Shown here one piece after another: positions 7,158-15,343 of a stretch of 23,805 bases of DNA. The DNA lies in assembly GCA_900543505.1 (NCBI GenBank), contig UQSB01000033.1, positions 1 through 23,805 on the forward strand. Reading direction: 5' to 3'. Both the position numbers and the translations under genes were made by a program. This DNA is from an uncultured Collinsella sp. (lineage in GTDB: Bacteria > Actinomycetota > Coriobacteriia > Coriobacteriales > Coriobacteriaceae). Within the stretch, counting starts at the first letter, position 1; every line of letters starts with the position of its first letter. Below the pieces are notes generated by a model, which searched no databases, was not told where the DNA came from, and worked only from the letters and a program-made list of their open reading frames with translations.

Positions 7158-8177
7158 ATGAGTAACGTTCGCGTTTGTGTAGACGTTGTGGGCGGAGACG
7201 AGAAGCCTCAGGTTGTCCTCGACGGTATCGAGGCGGCGCTTGCGGCTGATCCCGATATCGAGGTCTTGGCCGTCGGTCCCGCAGAGATCGTGAACCCCTT
7301 TGCCGCGGCTCACGCTCGCGTTGAGGCCTTGGAGGCGCCCGATGTCATCGCCATGGATGACGATCCCATTCGAGCCGTGATGACCAAGCGCAAGTCCTCG
7401 ATCGTACTTGCCTGCCGCGCTATCAAGAAGGGTAACGCGGATGCGTTCTTCTCTGCCGGCTCCACTGGCGCCATGACCGCTGCCGCTACCGCCTACGTGA
7501 CGCCATTTAGGTATCAGGCCGAGGGCAAGAAGCAGCCGGTCCGTCCGTGCCTCACCAATGCACTGCCCAACCGCGCCGGCGGCCTGACGGTCCTGTGCGA
7601 CATGGGCGCCAACCCCGATGTCGAGGTCGACGACATGGTGCGTTTTGCCCAGATGGGTAGCGCCTATGCGCGCGTCGTCCTGGGCATTGAGCATCCCCGC
7701 GTCGGTCTGCTTGCCAACGGCACCGAGGACGAGAAGGGCTCCAACTTCACCAAGTCGTGCTTCCCGGCCATGAAGGCCGCTGTTCCCGGTTTTGTGGGCA
7801 ACTGCGAGGGCACCGATCTTACGTCGGGCAATTTTGACGTCGTGGTCGCCGACGGCATGTCGGGCAACATCGCACTCAAGGCCACCGAGGGCGCTGCCAA
7901 GTTTTTGCTGCAGGAGCTCAAGGGTGTCTTTATGTCTTCGCTCGGCACCAAGATTGCCGCGCTGCTCATAAAAAAGCAGATGCGCGAGATCAAGGCAAAG
8001 CTCTCGGGTGATGCTAAGGGTGGCGCGATTCTTTTGGGCCTGCGTGGCGTAGTGCTGATCGGCCATGGTGCCACCTCAGTCGAGGCCGTCAAAAACGGTA
8101 CGCTCGCCGCGGCGGAGGCCGTGCGCGCCGGGCTTGTCGAGAACGTCGCCAACTCTATGGACGGCATCGTTTTGTAG
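7158..8177 (+). CDS. plsX: Phosphate acyltransferase PlsX
   Basis: A 339-residue PlsX, a peripheral-membrane enzyme that interconverts acyl-ACP and acyl-phosphate for lysophosphatidate synthesis by PlsY. Family motifs are visible: VDVVGGD at residues 8-14 (usual form DAMGGD), FSAGSTGA, CDMGANPDVE and LLANGTEDEKG. Start: AAGGAG at 7145-7150 fits ATG 7158 (7-nt spacing) and is too close to ATG 7152. The upstream terminator and dyad suggest separate control from rpmF. In B. subtilis fapR precedes plsX; here no fapR is found. It is a natural partner of FakA in exogenous fatty acid use and is followed by acpP. Confidence 0.94.
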   Translation: MSNVRVCVDVVGGDEKPQVVLDGIEAALAADPDIEVLAVGPAEIVNPFAAAHARVEALEAPDVIAMDDDPIRAVMTKRKSSIVLACRAIKKGNADAFFSAGSTGAMTAAATAYVTPFRYQAEGKKQPVRPCLTNALPNRAGGLTVLCDMGANPDVEVDDMVRFAQMGSAYARVVLGIEHPRVGLLANGTEDEKGSNFTKSCFPAMKAAVPGFVGNCEGTDLTSGNFDVVVADGMSGNIALKATEGAAKFLLQELKGVFMSSLGTKIAALLIKKQMREIKAKLSGDAKGGAILLGLRGVVLIGHGATSVEAVKNGTLAAAEAVRAGLVENVANSMDGIVL

Positions 8178-8224
8178 GAGCGAGTTAGGGCGCTGTTATG
8201 TGCCTCGCGGCCTGCGTCGTGGGG

Positions 8225-8230
8225 TAGAAT
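8225..8230 (+). promoter_or_regulatory. Candidate -10 element upstream of acpP
   Basis: TAGAAT (5 of 6 to consensus) stands 71 nt before the acpP start in the 124-nt gap after plsX. No recognisable -35 lies 16-18 bp upstream. A TGGCGC/GCGCCA hairpin (8244-8265) without a T run would be in the leader. Independent high expression of acpP would make sense biologically, but the site is weak evidence. Confidence 0.3.
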
Positions 8231-8301
8231 CAAAACCGTGTCTTGGCGCTGCGCTTGCGGCGCCAGCGCGTTGATGTTCACGCAATACGAGAGGAAGCGC
8301 T

Positions 8302-8544
8302 ATGGACCGCTCCGAAATCTTCGATAAGATCGCCGAAGTTGCCGCCGATGTGCTGGGTGTCGACGTTGCTGAGATTAGCGACGAGACCACCTTCGACGAT
8401 CTCGATGCCGATTCGCTCGAGCGTCTGCAGTTGGTGACGGCCATCGAGGACGAGTTCGACCTCGAGATCGATGACGAGACCCTGCTGTCGCTCAACTCTG
8501 TCGCCGACGCTGTCGACGCTATTGAAAACGCCAAGGAGGCCTAA
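8302..8544 (+). CDS. acpP: Acyl carrier protein
   Basis: An 80-residue, very acidic ACP. The phosphopantetheine attachment site is Ser38 in DADSLE (35-40), near the usual DSL position, followed by the helix II 'VTAIEDEFDLEIDDE' form typical of fatty-acid ACPs. GAGGA at 8291-8295 precedes ATG 8302 by 6 nt. It carries growing acyl chains in type II fatty acid synthesis and is a substrate of PlsX. It sits between plsX and rnc as in B. subtilis, but the fabD and fabG genes of that cluster are missing here. rnc begins 3 nt after the stop, using the ribosome-binding site inside the acpP end. Confidence 0.96.
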   Translation: MDRSEIFDKIAEVAADVLGVDVAEISDETTFDDLDADSLERLQLVTAIEDEFDLEIDDETLLSLNSVADAVDAIENAKEA

Positions 8545-8547
8545 GTC

Positions 8548-9273
8548 TTGGCTTTATCTCAACGACTCGCGCGCGCCCAGGAAATCCTGGGCCACGAGTT
8601 CAATAACAAGGTGCTGCTGCGCGCGGCGCTCACGCACCCCTCTGCCGTGGAAGGTCAGCCCGTCTCGGCGAGCTATGAGCGTCTTGAGTTTTTGGGCGAT
8701 TCCATTTTGGGCGCCGTGGTTGCCCGTTCGCTCTTTGAATCCTATCCGGAGTTTGACGAGGGCAAGCTTACGCGCCTGAAGGTGTCCCTTGTCTCGGGTG
8801 CCACGCTGTCCGAGGTGTCCCATGAGCTGGGCATCGACGACATCATCATCTTTGGTGCCTCCGAGACCGGTACCGGCGCGCGCGGCCTGCACTCGGCGCT
8901 CGAGAACGTCTACGAGTCGCTCGTGGGCGCGCTGTATCTGGATGCTGGCTGGGATGCGGCGGCGGAGTTCATTCACCGTACGCTTAAGCCGCACCTGGCC
9001 TCCGAGCGTGCCGAGCACCCCGCGAACCCCAAGTCGTTCTTGCAGGAGTGCGTGCAGGCCGACGGCCACGAGCCTCCGGCGTACAAGCTCGTTGGCTCTG
9101 AGGGCCCGGCGCATGCACCGACCTTTACCGCCGTGGTTCTCATCGACGGTATTCGCCAGGGCCGCGGCACCGGTTCCTCCAAGAAGGAGGCCGAGGGAGC
9201 CGCTGCGCTCGAGGCGCTCGACCGCATGGGTTACACCACCAACGGCGTGATTCTCAACAAGAAGCCTGTTTAA
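8548..9273 (+). CDS. rnc: Ribonuclease III
   Basis: A 241-residue RNase III that cuts double-stranded RNA in rRNA maturation and mRNA turnover. The endonuclease domain carries the signature ERLEFLGDS (44-52), with E44 and D51 matching E. coli E38 and D45. E123 matches the catalytic E117, but the residue aligned to D114 is Asn120. A C-terminal dsRNA-binding domain starts near residue 160 (NPKSFLQECVQ) and ends with SSKKEAEGAAALEAL. The start is TTG 8548 with AAGGAGG at 8533-8539, 8-nt spacing, inside the end of acpP. smc follows 10 nt later. Confidence 0.95.
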   Translation: MALSQRLARAQEILGHEFNNKVLLRAALTHPSAVEGQPVSASYERLEFLGDSILGAVVARSLFESYPEFDEGKLTRLKVSLVSGATLSEVSHELGIDDIIIFGASETGTGARGLHSALENVYESLVGALYLDAGWDAAAEFIHRTLKPHLASERAEHPANPKSFLQECVQADGHEPPAYKLVGSEGPAHAPTFTAVVLIDGIRQGRGTGSSKKEAEGAAALEALDRMGYTTNGVILNKKPV

Positions 9274-9283
9274 GCGAGGAACC

Positions 9284-12200
9284 GTGTATCTCAAGTCCCT
9301 CACGCTCAAAGGGTTCAAGTCGTTTGCCGACCGCGCCCATATGACGTTTGAGCCGGGCCTAACCGTCATCGTCGGTCCCAACGGCTCGGGAAAATCGAAC
9401 ATCTCCGACTCGATTCTGTGGGTCCTGGGTGAGCAGAGCGCCAAGCAGCTGCGCGGCCAGGCCATGGAGGACGTCATCTTCTCGGGCTCGTCGGCGCGTA
9501 AGCCGGTGGGTGTCGCCGAGGTCACGCTGGTGCTCGATAACTCGGACCATATGCTGCCTGTCGACTTTGACGAGGTGGCTATCACCCGCCGCATGTACCG
9601 CTCGGGCGAAAGTGAGTACCTCATCAACTCGAGCCCGTGCCGTCTGATGGACATCCAGGACATCCTGCACGATTCGGGCCTGGGCAAGGATACGCATTCC
9701 ATCATCAGCCAGGGTAAGCTCGATGCCATTTTGCAGAGCCGCCCCGAGGAGCGTCGTGCCCTCATTGAAGAGGCCGCCGGCATCTCCAAGCACAAGCGCC
9801 GCAAGGAGCGTGCGCTCAAAAAGATTAAATCGATGGACGAGCACCTGACCCGTGCCCGCGATATCAACAAGGAAATCGCCCGTCAGCTGCGACCGCTGGA
9901 GCGTCAGGTCGATCGCGCGCGCAAGTACAAAGAGCTGTCCTCGCGCGCGAACGAGCTTACGCAGATACTGGCCGTCGACGAGCTGCGTTCGCTGCAATCG
10001 CAGTGGAACGACCTGGAGAGCCGCTCTAAGGAGGGCGCCGCCGAGCTGGAGCTTGCGCAGTACCGCTTGGGCGATAAGGAGCGCGAGCTCGAGAAGCTCC
10101 AGGTCATGCTCGAGGAAAAGGGCCTGTTTGTAGGCGATCTGGGCGAGCAGCGCCGCCATATGCAAGACGTGGTCGGTCGCATTAACTCCGATATGCGCCT
10201 GCTCGAGGAAAAGGGCCACAACATGGTGTCGCGCCTGTCCGACATGCGCGGCCAGATTTCGAGCTCCGAGCATCAGCGTCGTCGCGTGGTCGAGGAGCTC
10301 GAGGATGCGCGCGCCCAGCTTGAAGAAGTGACCGGTGCGCATATGCAGGCCCAGGACGACGTTGACGCCGCCGGACCTGCCGCCACCGAGCTCCACGAGC
10401 GCCGTGTGGCGCTTGATGCGCAGATTTCGCAGCTTACGCGTGAACAGCGCGATGTGCAGCGCGTTGCCGATAATGCTGCGCTCGAGCTCGCCAAGGTAAA
10501 GGATTCGCTTTCCAATGCCGAGGTCGAGGACAACATGTATGCCTCGCGCCTGGAGCAGATCGATGAGCAGCTCGAGGAGGTCACGGCATCGCTTGATAGC
10601 CGCTGCAACCGTGCTGAGGAGCTTGAGAGCGCCCTTGGGGCGGCTCGTCAGGCCCAGAACGATGCGCGCGAGGCCACCGAGACGGCACGCGCTGCTCTCA
10701 AGGACCTGCTCGCCCGTGAGAGCGAGGCGCGCAACAAGCTGTCCGAGGTGCGCTCGGAGCTTGCCAGCCAAAAGAAGCTCGATGCCCGCATGGCAGACAG
10801 CTCGCCGCTGGTGAGCCGTCTGATGGGTGCGCTGGGCGATGATGTCTCGGGTCGTCTGGGCGACGTGCTCGAGGCTCCTCGTGAGCTCGAGGGCCTGGTC
10901 GAGCAGCTGCTTGCCGGCGATATCGATGCTCTTTTGTTTGATGACACCGCTGCGCTTGAGCGCGCCGGTCGTTCGGCCCTGGACCAAAAGAAGGCTTCGG
11001 GCGAGGCGCTGCTGGTGGCGTGCGGCGTGAGCGGCGGTGCTGCTGCTAAGGGCGCTGCCGGTTCGCGTCTGGTCGATCGCCTGTCCGTGCGTGCCGGTTA
11101 TGGCCCAGTTGTCGAGGCGCTGCTCGGCGGCTATTACGTGGTCGATGACTTGGCTGCCGCACTGGCGGCACCTGTCGTTGACGGCGTGATCTATGTGACG
11201 CCCGATGGTGCTCGCGTGAGCTGTGGCGGTTTGGTGCGCGTGGGGCTCGATGCCGGCGAGGCTTCGGGTGCTCTGGAGCGCAAGCGTCGCATTCGCGAGC
11301 TGGAGGGTCTGGAGCCCGATCTGGCTGCCGTGTTTGAGCATGTGTCGGATCAGGTCGTCGAGGCCAATGCGGCCGTCGAGGAGGCGCGTGCCGCCGAGGG
11401 CGATGCCGCCGGCGAGATCGCCCGTCTTGAGGGCGAGCGCCGCTCGCTGCTCTCCGAGATCGGCCGCTTGGAGCAAAGCGCCAACAATGCCGAGGTCGAG
11501 CGCGTGCGCATCTCCAAGCGCCGCGAACAGGCCGCCGAGGCCGTTCGCGCTGCGCGCCCGCGCGTTGACGAGCTCACCCGTTCGCGCGACGAGGCCCGTG
11601 CGCAGGCAAGCGACCTGGGTCTCCAGATAGCCGAAGCCAACGACGAGCTCGATCGCGTGCGCCGTGACGATTCCGAGGCAGCCGGCAAGCTCGCCGATGC
11701 CAAGGTTCGCCTGGCCCAGACGAGCGAGCGTCTTCGTTCTCTGAAGGGTCGCGTGCCCGACCTGGAGCATCGCCTGGAGGGCATCGACCGCCGTATCCGC
11801 GGAACACGCCAGGCCTCGCGCTCACTCGAGCTGCTGCGTCTGCGCGTCGACCCCATGCACGAGCGCTATTCGGCTCTGCTGGAGCGCGCGTCGGATTGGG
11901 CAGCACGCCTGCGTGATCAGGCTTCACTCGAGGAGGCAGACTCGGCTTCGCTCAAGAAGACCATCGAGGACGCCAAGGCCGAGGTCTCCCGCGCCAAGGA
12001 GCGGGTCGATGCCGCCTCCGCGACGCAAAATGAGTTCAAGGTTGCACGTGGCAAGCTCGAGGTGCAGGTAGAGGCGGCCATCAAGGCCATTACCGCCGAT
12101 GGCACCACGGTGCTCGAGGAAGCACTTATGCTTCCTGCGCCCACCGACCGCGATGCCGCCGAGCGCGAGCTCAACCAGCTCGTGCGCCAGATCAACAACC

Positions 12201-12820
12201 TGGGCCCTGTGAACCAGGTTGCCATGGAGGAGTACGAGCAGCTCAAGCGCCGCGCCGATTACATCGAGGAGCAGCTGGCCGATCTGGAGAGCGCGCGCAA
12301 GGCGCTCACCAAGATCACCGTTGCCATCGACCGCAAGATGCGTAAAGCCTTCCTGGTGACCTTTGAGAAGGTCGATGCGAACTTCCGCGAGATCTTCGCC
12401 ATGCTGTTCCCGGGTGGCCAGGCGCATCTGGAGATGACTGACCCCGAGCATCCGGCCGAGACGGGAATCGAGGTCGTGGCGCAGCCGCGCGGCAAGCGCA
12501 TCACCAAGATGATGCTCATGTCGGGCGGCGAGAAGAGCCTGACGGCGCTCGCCTTGCTCTTTGCCGTGTATCGCACGCGCACGGTGCCGTTCTATGTGCT
12601 GGACGAGGTCGAGGCGGCGCTCGATGACGCCAACCTGTCCAAGCTCATCGGTGCGCTCGACGTGTTGCGTTCCGATACGCAGCTCTTGGTTATCTCGCAT
12701 CAGCGCCGTACTATGGAGGACGCTGACGTCCTCTATGGCGTCTCGATGCAGGCTGACGGCGTCAGTCGCGTCGTCTCGCAAAAACTCGATCGCGAAACCG
12801 GAAAGGTCGTGAATGCATAA
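9284..12820 (+). CDS. smc: Chromosome segregation protein SMC
   Basis: A 1178-residue SMC, the ATPase core of the condensin that organises chromosomes with ScpA and ScpB. The N-terminal head has Walker A GPNGSGKS at 31-38. Long coiled coils flank a glycine-containing hinge at about residues 500-660. The C-terminal head has the signature MLMSGGEKS (1077-1085) and the Walker B region with D1107 and E1108, followed by the D-loop ALDD. The hinge is Ala-rich and divergent, but the arms and heads are complete. The start is GTG 9284 just after GAGGA. The stop overlaps the ftsY start by 1 nt. The rnc-smc-ftsY order is shared with many Gram-positives. Confidence 0.97.
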   Translation: MYLKSLTLKGFKSFADRAHMTFEPGLTVIVGPNGSGKSNISDSILWVLGEQSAKQLRGQAMEDVIFSGSSARKPVGVAEVTLVLDNSDHMLPVDFDEVAITRRMYRSGESEYLINSSPCRLMDIQDILHDSGLGKDTHSIISQGKLDAILQSRPEERRALIEEAAGISKHKRRKERALKKIKSMDEHLTRARDINKEIARQLRPLERQVDRARKYKELSSRANELTQILAVDELRSLQSQWNDLESRSKEGAAELELAQYRLGDKERELEKLQVMLEEKGLFVGDLGEQRRHMQDVVGRINSDMRLLEEKGHNMVSRLSDMRGQISSSEHQRRRVVEELEDARAQLEEVTGAHMQAQDDVDAAGPAATELHERRVALDAQISQLTREQRDVQRVADNAALELAKVKDSLSNAEVEDNMYASRLEQIDEQLEEVTASLDSRCNRAEELESALGAARQAQNDAREATETARAALKDLLARESEARNKLSEVRSELASQKKLDARMADSSPLVSRLMGALGDDVSGRLGDVLEAPRELEGLVEQLLAGDIDALLFDDTAALERAGRSALDQKKASGEALLVACGVSGGAAAKGAAGSRLVDRLSVRAGYGPVVEALLGGYYVVDDLAAALAAPVVDGVIYVTPDGARVSCGGLVRVGLDAGEASGALERKRRIRELEGLEPDLAAVFEHVSDQVVEANAAVEEARAAEGDAAGEIARLEGERRSLLSEIGRLEQSANNAEVERVRISKRREQAAEAVRAARPRVDELTRSRDEARAQASDLGLQIAEANDELDRVRRDDSEAAGKLADAKVRLAQTSERLRSLKGRVPDLEHRLEGIDRRIRGTRQASRSLELLRLRVDPMHERYSALLERASDWAARLRDQASLEEADSASLKKTIEDAKAEVSRAKERVDAASATQNEFKVARGKLEVQVEAAIKAITADGTTVLEEALMLPAPTDRDAAERELNQLVRQINNLGPVNQVAMEEYEQLKRRADYIEEQLADLESARKALTKITVAIDRKMRKAFLVTFEKVDANFREIFAMLFPGGQAHLEMTDPEHPAETGIEVVAQPRGKRITKMMLMSGGEKSLTALALLFAVYRTRTVPFYVLDEVEAALDDANLSKLIGALDVLRSDTQLLVISHQRRTMEDADVLYGVSMQADGVSRVVSQKLDRETGKVVNA

Positions 12821-13737
12821 TGGGATTCTTTGACGCTCTCTCGCGCGGACTTGAGCGCAGCCGCGAAGCCCTCAACGAGGTCTTTTACTTTGGCGGCGAG
12901 GTCGACGAGGATTTTTGGGAGGACCTTGAGGATACTCTCGTCATGGGTGACATGGGTGCCGAGGTCGCTATCCAGGTCTCCGACGACCTGCGCGATGCCG
13001 CGGCCAAGAAGAACCTCAAGACCGCCCCGCAGCTCCGTCGCGCCCTGGCCGAGCAGCTCGAGCAGCATTTTGTGCCCGTCAAGCGTGATCCGTTCGTTGA
13101 CACGCCGAGCTGCGTGCTGTTTGTGGGCATTAACGGTGCCGGCAAGACCACGACGGTCGGCAAGATCGCGAGCGCCATGGCTGCCCGCGGTAAGAACGTC
13201 GTGATCGGCTCAGCCGATACCTTCCGCGCCGCCGCCATCGAGCAGCTCGATGTGTGGGGCCAGCGTGCCGGCGTGCCCGTCATCAAGCGTGACCGCGGCT
13301 CCGATCCGGCGAGCGTGTGCTATGACGTGCTCGACGAGGCCGATAAGCGCGGCAGCGACCTGGTGCTCATCGATACCGCCGGTCGTCTGCATACGAGCCC
13401 CGAGCTCATGCGCGAGCTCGCCAAGGTGGTCAATGTGACCCGTAAGCGCGCCGCCAATATGGCCGCCGGTCCCATGCCGGTCTCGGTCGTGCTTGTGATC
13501 GATGCCGCCACTGGCCAGAACGGTCTGAACCAGGCGCTCGAGTTCAACGAGGCGCTGGGCCTGGACGGTATTATCATGACTAAGCTCGACGGCACGGCTA
13601 AGGGCGGTATCGCCATGGCCGTGGCCGAGAAGCTCAAGCTCCCGATCCTACGCATCGGCGTGGGCGAGCAGGTCGATGACCTGCAGGAGTTTAACGCCAA
13701 AGATTTCTGCCGCGCCCTGGTGGGCGAGTCCAACTAA
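12820..13737 (+). CDS. ftsY: Signal recognition particle receptor FtsY
   Basis: A 305-residue FtsY, the SRP receptor GTPase that docks ribosome-SRP complexes at the membrane. It consists of a short N helical bundle (to about residue 95) and the G domain: GINGAGKTT at 103-111, DTAGRL at 185-190 and TKLDG at 254-258. The long acidic A domain of E. coli FtsY is absent, as is usual in Gram-positives; membrane binding would use the amphipathic N-terminus (MGFFDALSRGLERSREAL). The start overlaps the smc TAA by 1 nt. ffh follows after 10 nt, so both SRP pathway GTPases are co-transcribed. Confidence 0.97.
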   Translation: MGFFDALSRGLERSREALNEVFYFGGEVDEDFWEDLEDTLVMGDMGAEVAIQVSDDLRDAAAKKNLKTAPQLRRALAEQLEQHFVPVKRDPFVDTPSCVLFVGINGAGKTTTVGKIASAMAARGKNVVIGSADTFRAAAIEQLDVWGQRAGVPVIKRDRGSDPASVCYDVLDEADKRGSDLVLIDTAGRLHTSPELMRELAKVVNVTRKRAANMAAGPMPVSVVLVIDAATGQNGLNQALEFNEALGLDGIIMTKLDGTAKGGIAMAVAEKLKLPILRIGVGEQVDDLQEFNAKDFCRALVGESN

Positions 13738-13747
13738 GGAGTGACTA

Positions 13748-15223
13748 GTGTTTGATTCCCTGAGCGATCGCCTCAACGACACATTTGACCGCCTGCGCGG
13801 CAAGGGTAAGCTGACCGAGGCCGATATTACTTCTGCCATGCGCGACATTCGCATGGCGTTGCTCGAGGCCGACGTCAACTTTAAGGTCGTCAAGGAGTTC
13901 GTTGCCAAGACCAAGGAGCGCTGCATGACCGCCGAGGTCATGGAGTCGCTGTCGCCGGCGCAAAACGTCGTCAAGATCGTGCTCGACGAGCTCACTGAGA
14001 TGCTCGGCTCCACCGAGAGCAAGCTCGTCTTTAGCAACCGCATTCCCAATGTCATCATGCTCGTGGGCCTGCAGGGCTCCGGTAAGACCACGGCTGCCGT
14101 AAAGCTTGCCTACCTGCTCAAGAAGCAGGGCCGCTCTCCGCTGCTCGCCGCGTGCGACGTCTACCGTCCCGCCGCTGCCGACCAGCTGGCCACGCTCGGT
14201 GGAGAGATCGGCGTTCCGGTCTTCCGCGGTGACGGCGCGCACCCGGTCGACATTGCCAAGGGCGCCATTCAGGAGGCCGTTGACCACCTGCGTGACGTGG
14301 TCATTGTCGATACTGCCGGTCGTTTGCAGATCGACGAGCAGATGATGCAGGAGGCCGTCGACATCAAGAAGGCCGTCAAGCCCGACCAGGTGCTGATGGT
14401 CGTCGATGCCATGACCGGCCAGGATATCGTCAACGTCGTCTCGACCTTTGCCGAACGCACCGATTTTGACGGCGTGATCATCTCCAAGCTCGACGGTGAC
14501 GCCCGTGGCGGTGGTGCGCTTTCCGTGCGCCAGGTGACCGGCAAGCCCATCAAGTTCGTGAGCATGGGCGAGAAGCCCGATTCACTGGAGCCGTTCTATC
14601 CCGACCGCATGGCCAAGCGAATCTTGGGCATGGGCGACGTTGTCGGCATCATCGAGAAGGCCCAGGAGGCCGCCGATGCCGAGCAGCTCGAGGCCGCCGA
14701 GCGCATGCTGCGCGAGGGCTTTACCATGAACGACATGCTCGACCAGATGAAGGCCGTCAAGAAGATGGGCGGCATGAAGGGCATTCTGGGCATGCTCCCC
14801 GGTGGCCAGCGCGCGCTCAACCAGATGGGCGGTAACCTGGACGAGGGCATCTTTGACAAGAACGAGGCCATCATCATGTCGATGACCAAGGAGGAGCGCC
14901 TTCGTCCCTCCATCATCAACGGCCAGCGCCGCGCCCGTATCGCCAAGGGCGCCGGTGTGACCCCCACCGAGGTCAATAGCCTTATGAAGCAGTGGGGAGA
15001 GATGAACAAGATGATGGGCCGCATGCGCACGATGGCCAATCAGGCTCAGGCCGGCGGCAAGAAGGGCAAAAAGGGTAAGAAGGGCAAGAAGATGCGCATG
15101 CCCAATATTCCCGGTCTGGACGCCATGGGTCTGGGCGGCATGGGCGGCCTAGGAACGGGCGGCCCCAAGTCCGATATGGACCTGCTGCGCCAGATGGAAG
15201 CGCAGATGCGTAATAAGAAATAG
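13748..15223 (+). CDS. ffh: Signal recognition particle protein Ffh
   Basis: A 491-residue Ffh, the protein subunit of SRP that binds 4.5S/6S RNA and signal sequences. The NG domain contains GLQGSGKTT at 107-115, DTAGRLQ and SKLDGDARGG. The M domain follows, with the methionine-rich stretches (MKKMGG-type and GMLPGG) and the RNA-binding region around the SMTKEER segment. The C-terminus is extended by a Lys block (KKGKKGKKGKK) and a Gly/Met-rich stretch before the last QMEAQMRNKK. The start is GTG 13748 with AAGGAG at 13736-13741. It ends the long plus-strand block and is followed by a terminator; ylxM and rpsP, often nearby in Firmicutes, are not here. Confidence 0.97.
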   Translation: MFDSLSDRLNDTFDRLRGKGKLTEADITSAMRDIRMALLEADVNFKVVKEFVAKTKERCMTAEVMESLSPAQNVVKIVLDELTEMLGSTESKLVFSNRIPNVIMLVGLQGSGKTTAAVKLAYLLKKQGRSPLLAACDVYRPAAADQLATLGGEIGVPVFRGDGAHPVDIAKGAIQEAVDHLRDVVIVDTAGRLQIDEQMMQEAVDIKKAVKPDQVLMVVDAMTGQDIVNVVSTFAERTDFDGVIISKLDGDARGGGALSVRQVTGKPIKFVSMGEKPDSLEPFYPDRMAKRILGMGDVVGIIEKAQEAADAEQLEAAERMLREGFTMNDMLDQMKAVKKMGGMKGILGMLPGGQRALNQMGGNLDEGIFDKNEAIIMSMTKEERLRPSIINGQRRARIAKGAGVTPTEVNSLMKQWGEMNKMMGRMRTMANQAQAGGKKGKKGKKGKKMRMPNIPGLDAMGLGGMGGLGTGGPKSDMDLLRQMEAQMRNKK

Positions 15224-15247
15224 AGCTGTAATTCCAGCTTGATATGG

Positions 15248-15292
15248 CAAAGGCCGCTCGGAAGCTACCGGGTGGCCTTTGTTGTTGGCTTT
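15248..15292 (+). terminator. Terminator after ffh
   Basis: A 14-bp stem (15248-15261 with 15268-15281, some G-T pairs, loop AAGCTA) is followed by a T-rich stretch (TTGTTGGCTTTG). It closes the large plus-strand block. On the minus strand there is no T run after the stem, so it probably serves ffh only and not the convergent gene at 15344. Confidence 0.75.
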
Positions 15293-15343
15293 GATTGTTG
15301 GGTTGCGTTCGGCTTCGCGCCCCGAGCTCGCGGTGCCGTGCCG

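Noticed and set aside
9359..11770. An open frame of 803 codons on the minus strand inside smc
   Set aside because: It is a shadow of the smc coiled-coil codons. There is no recognisable domain, and smc is complete on the other strand.
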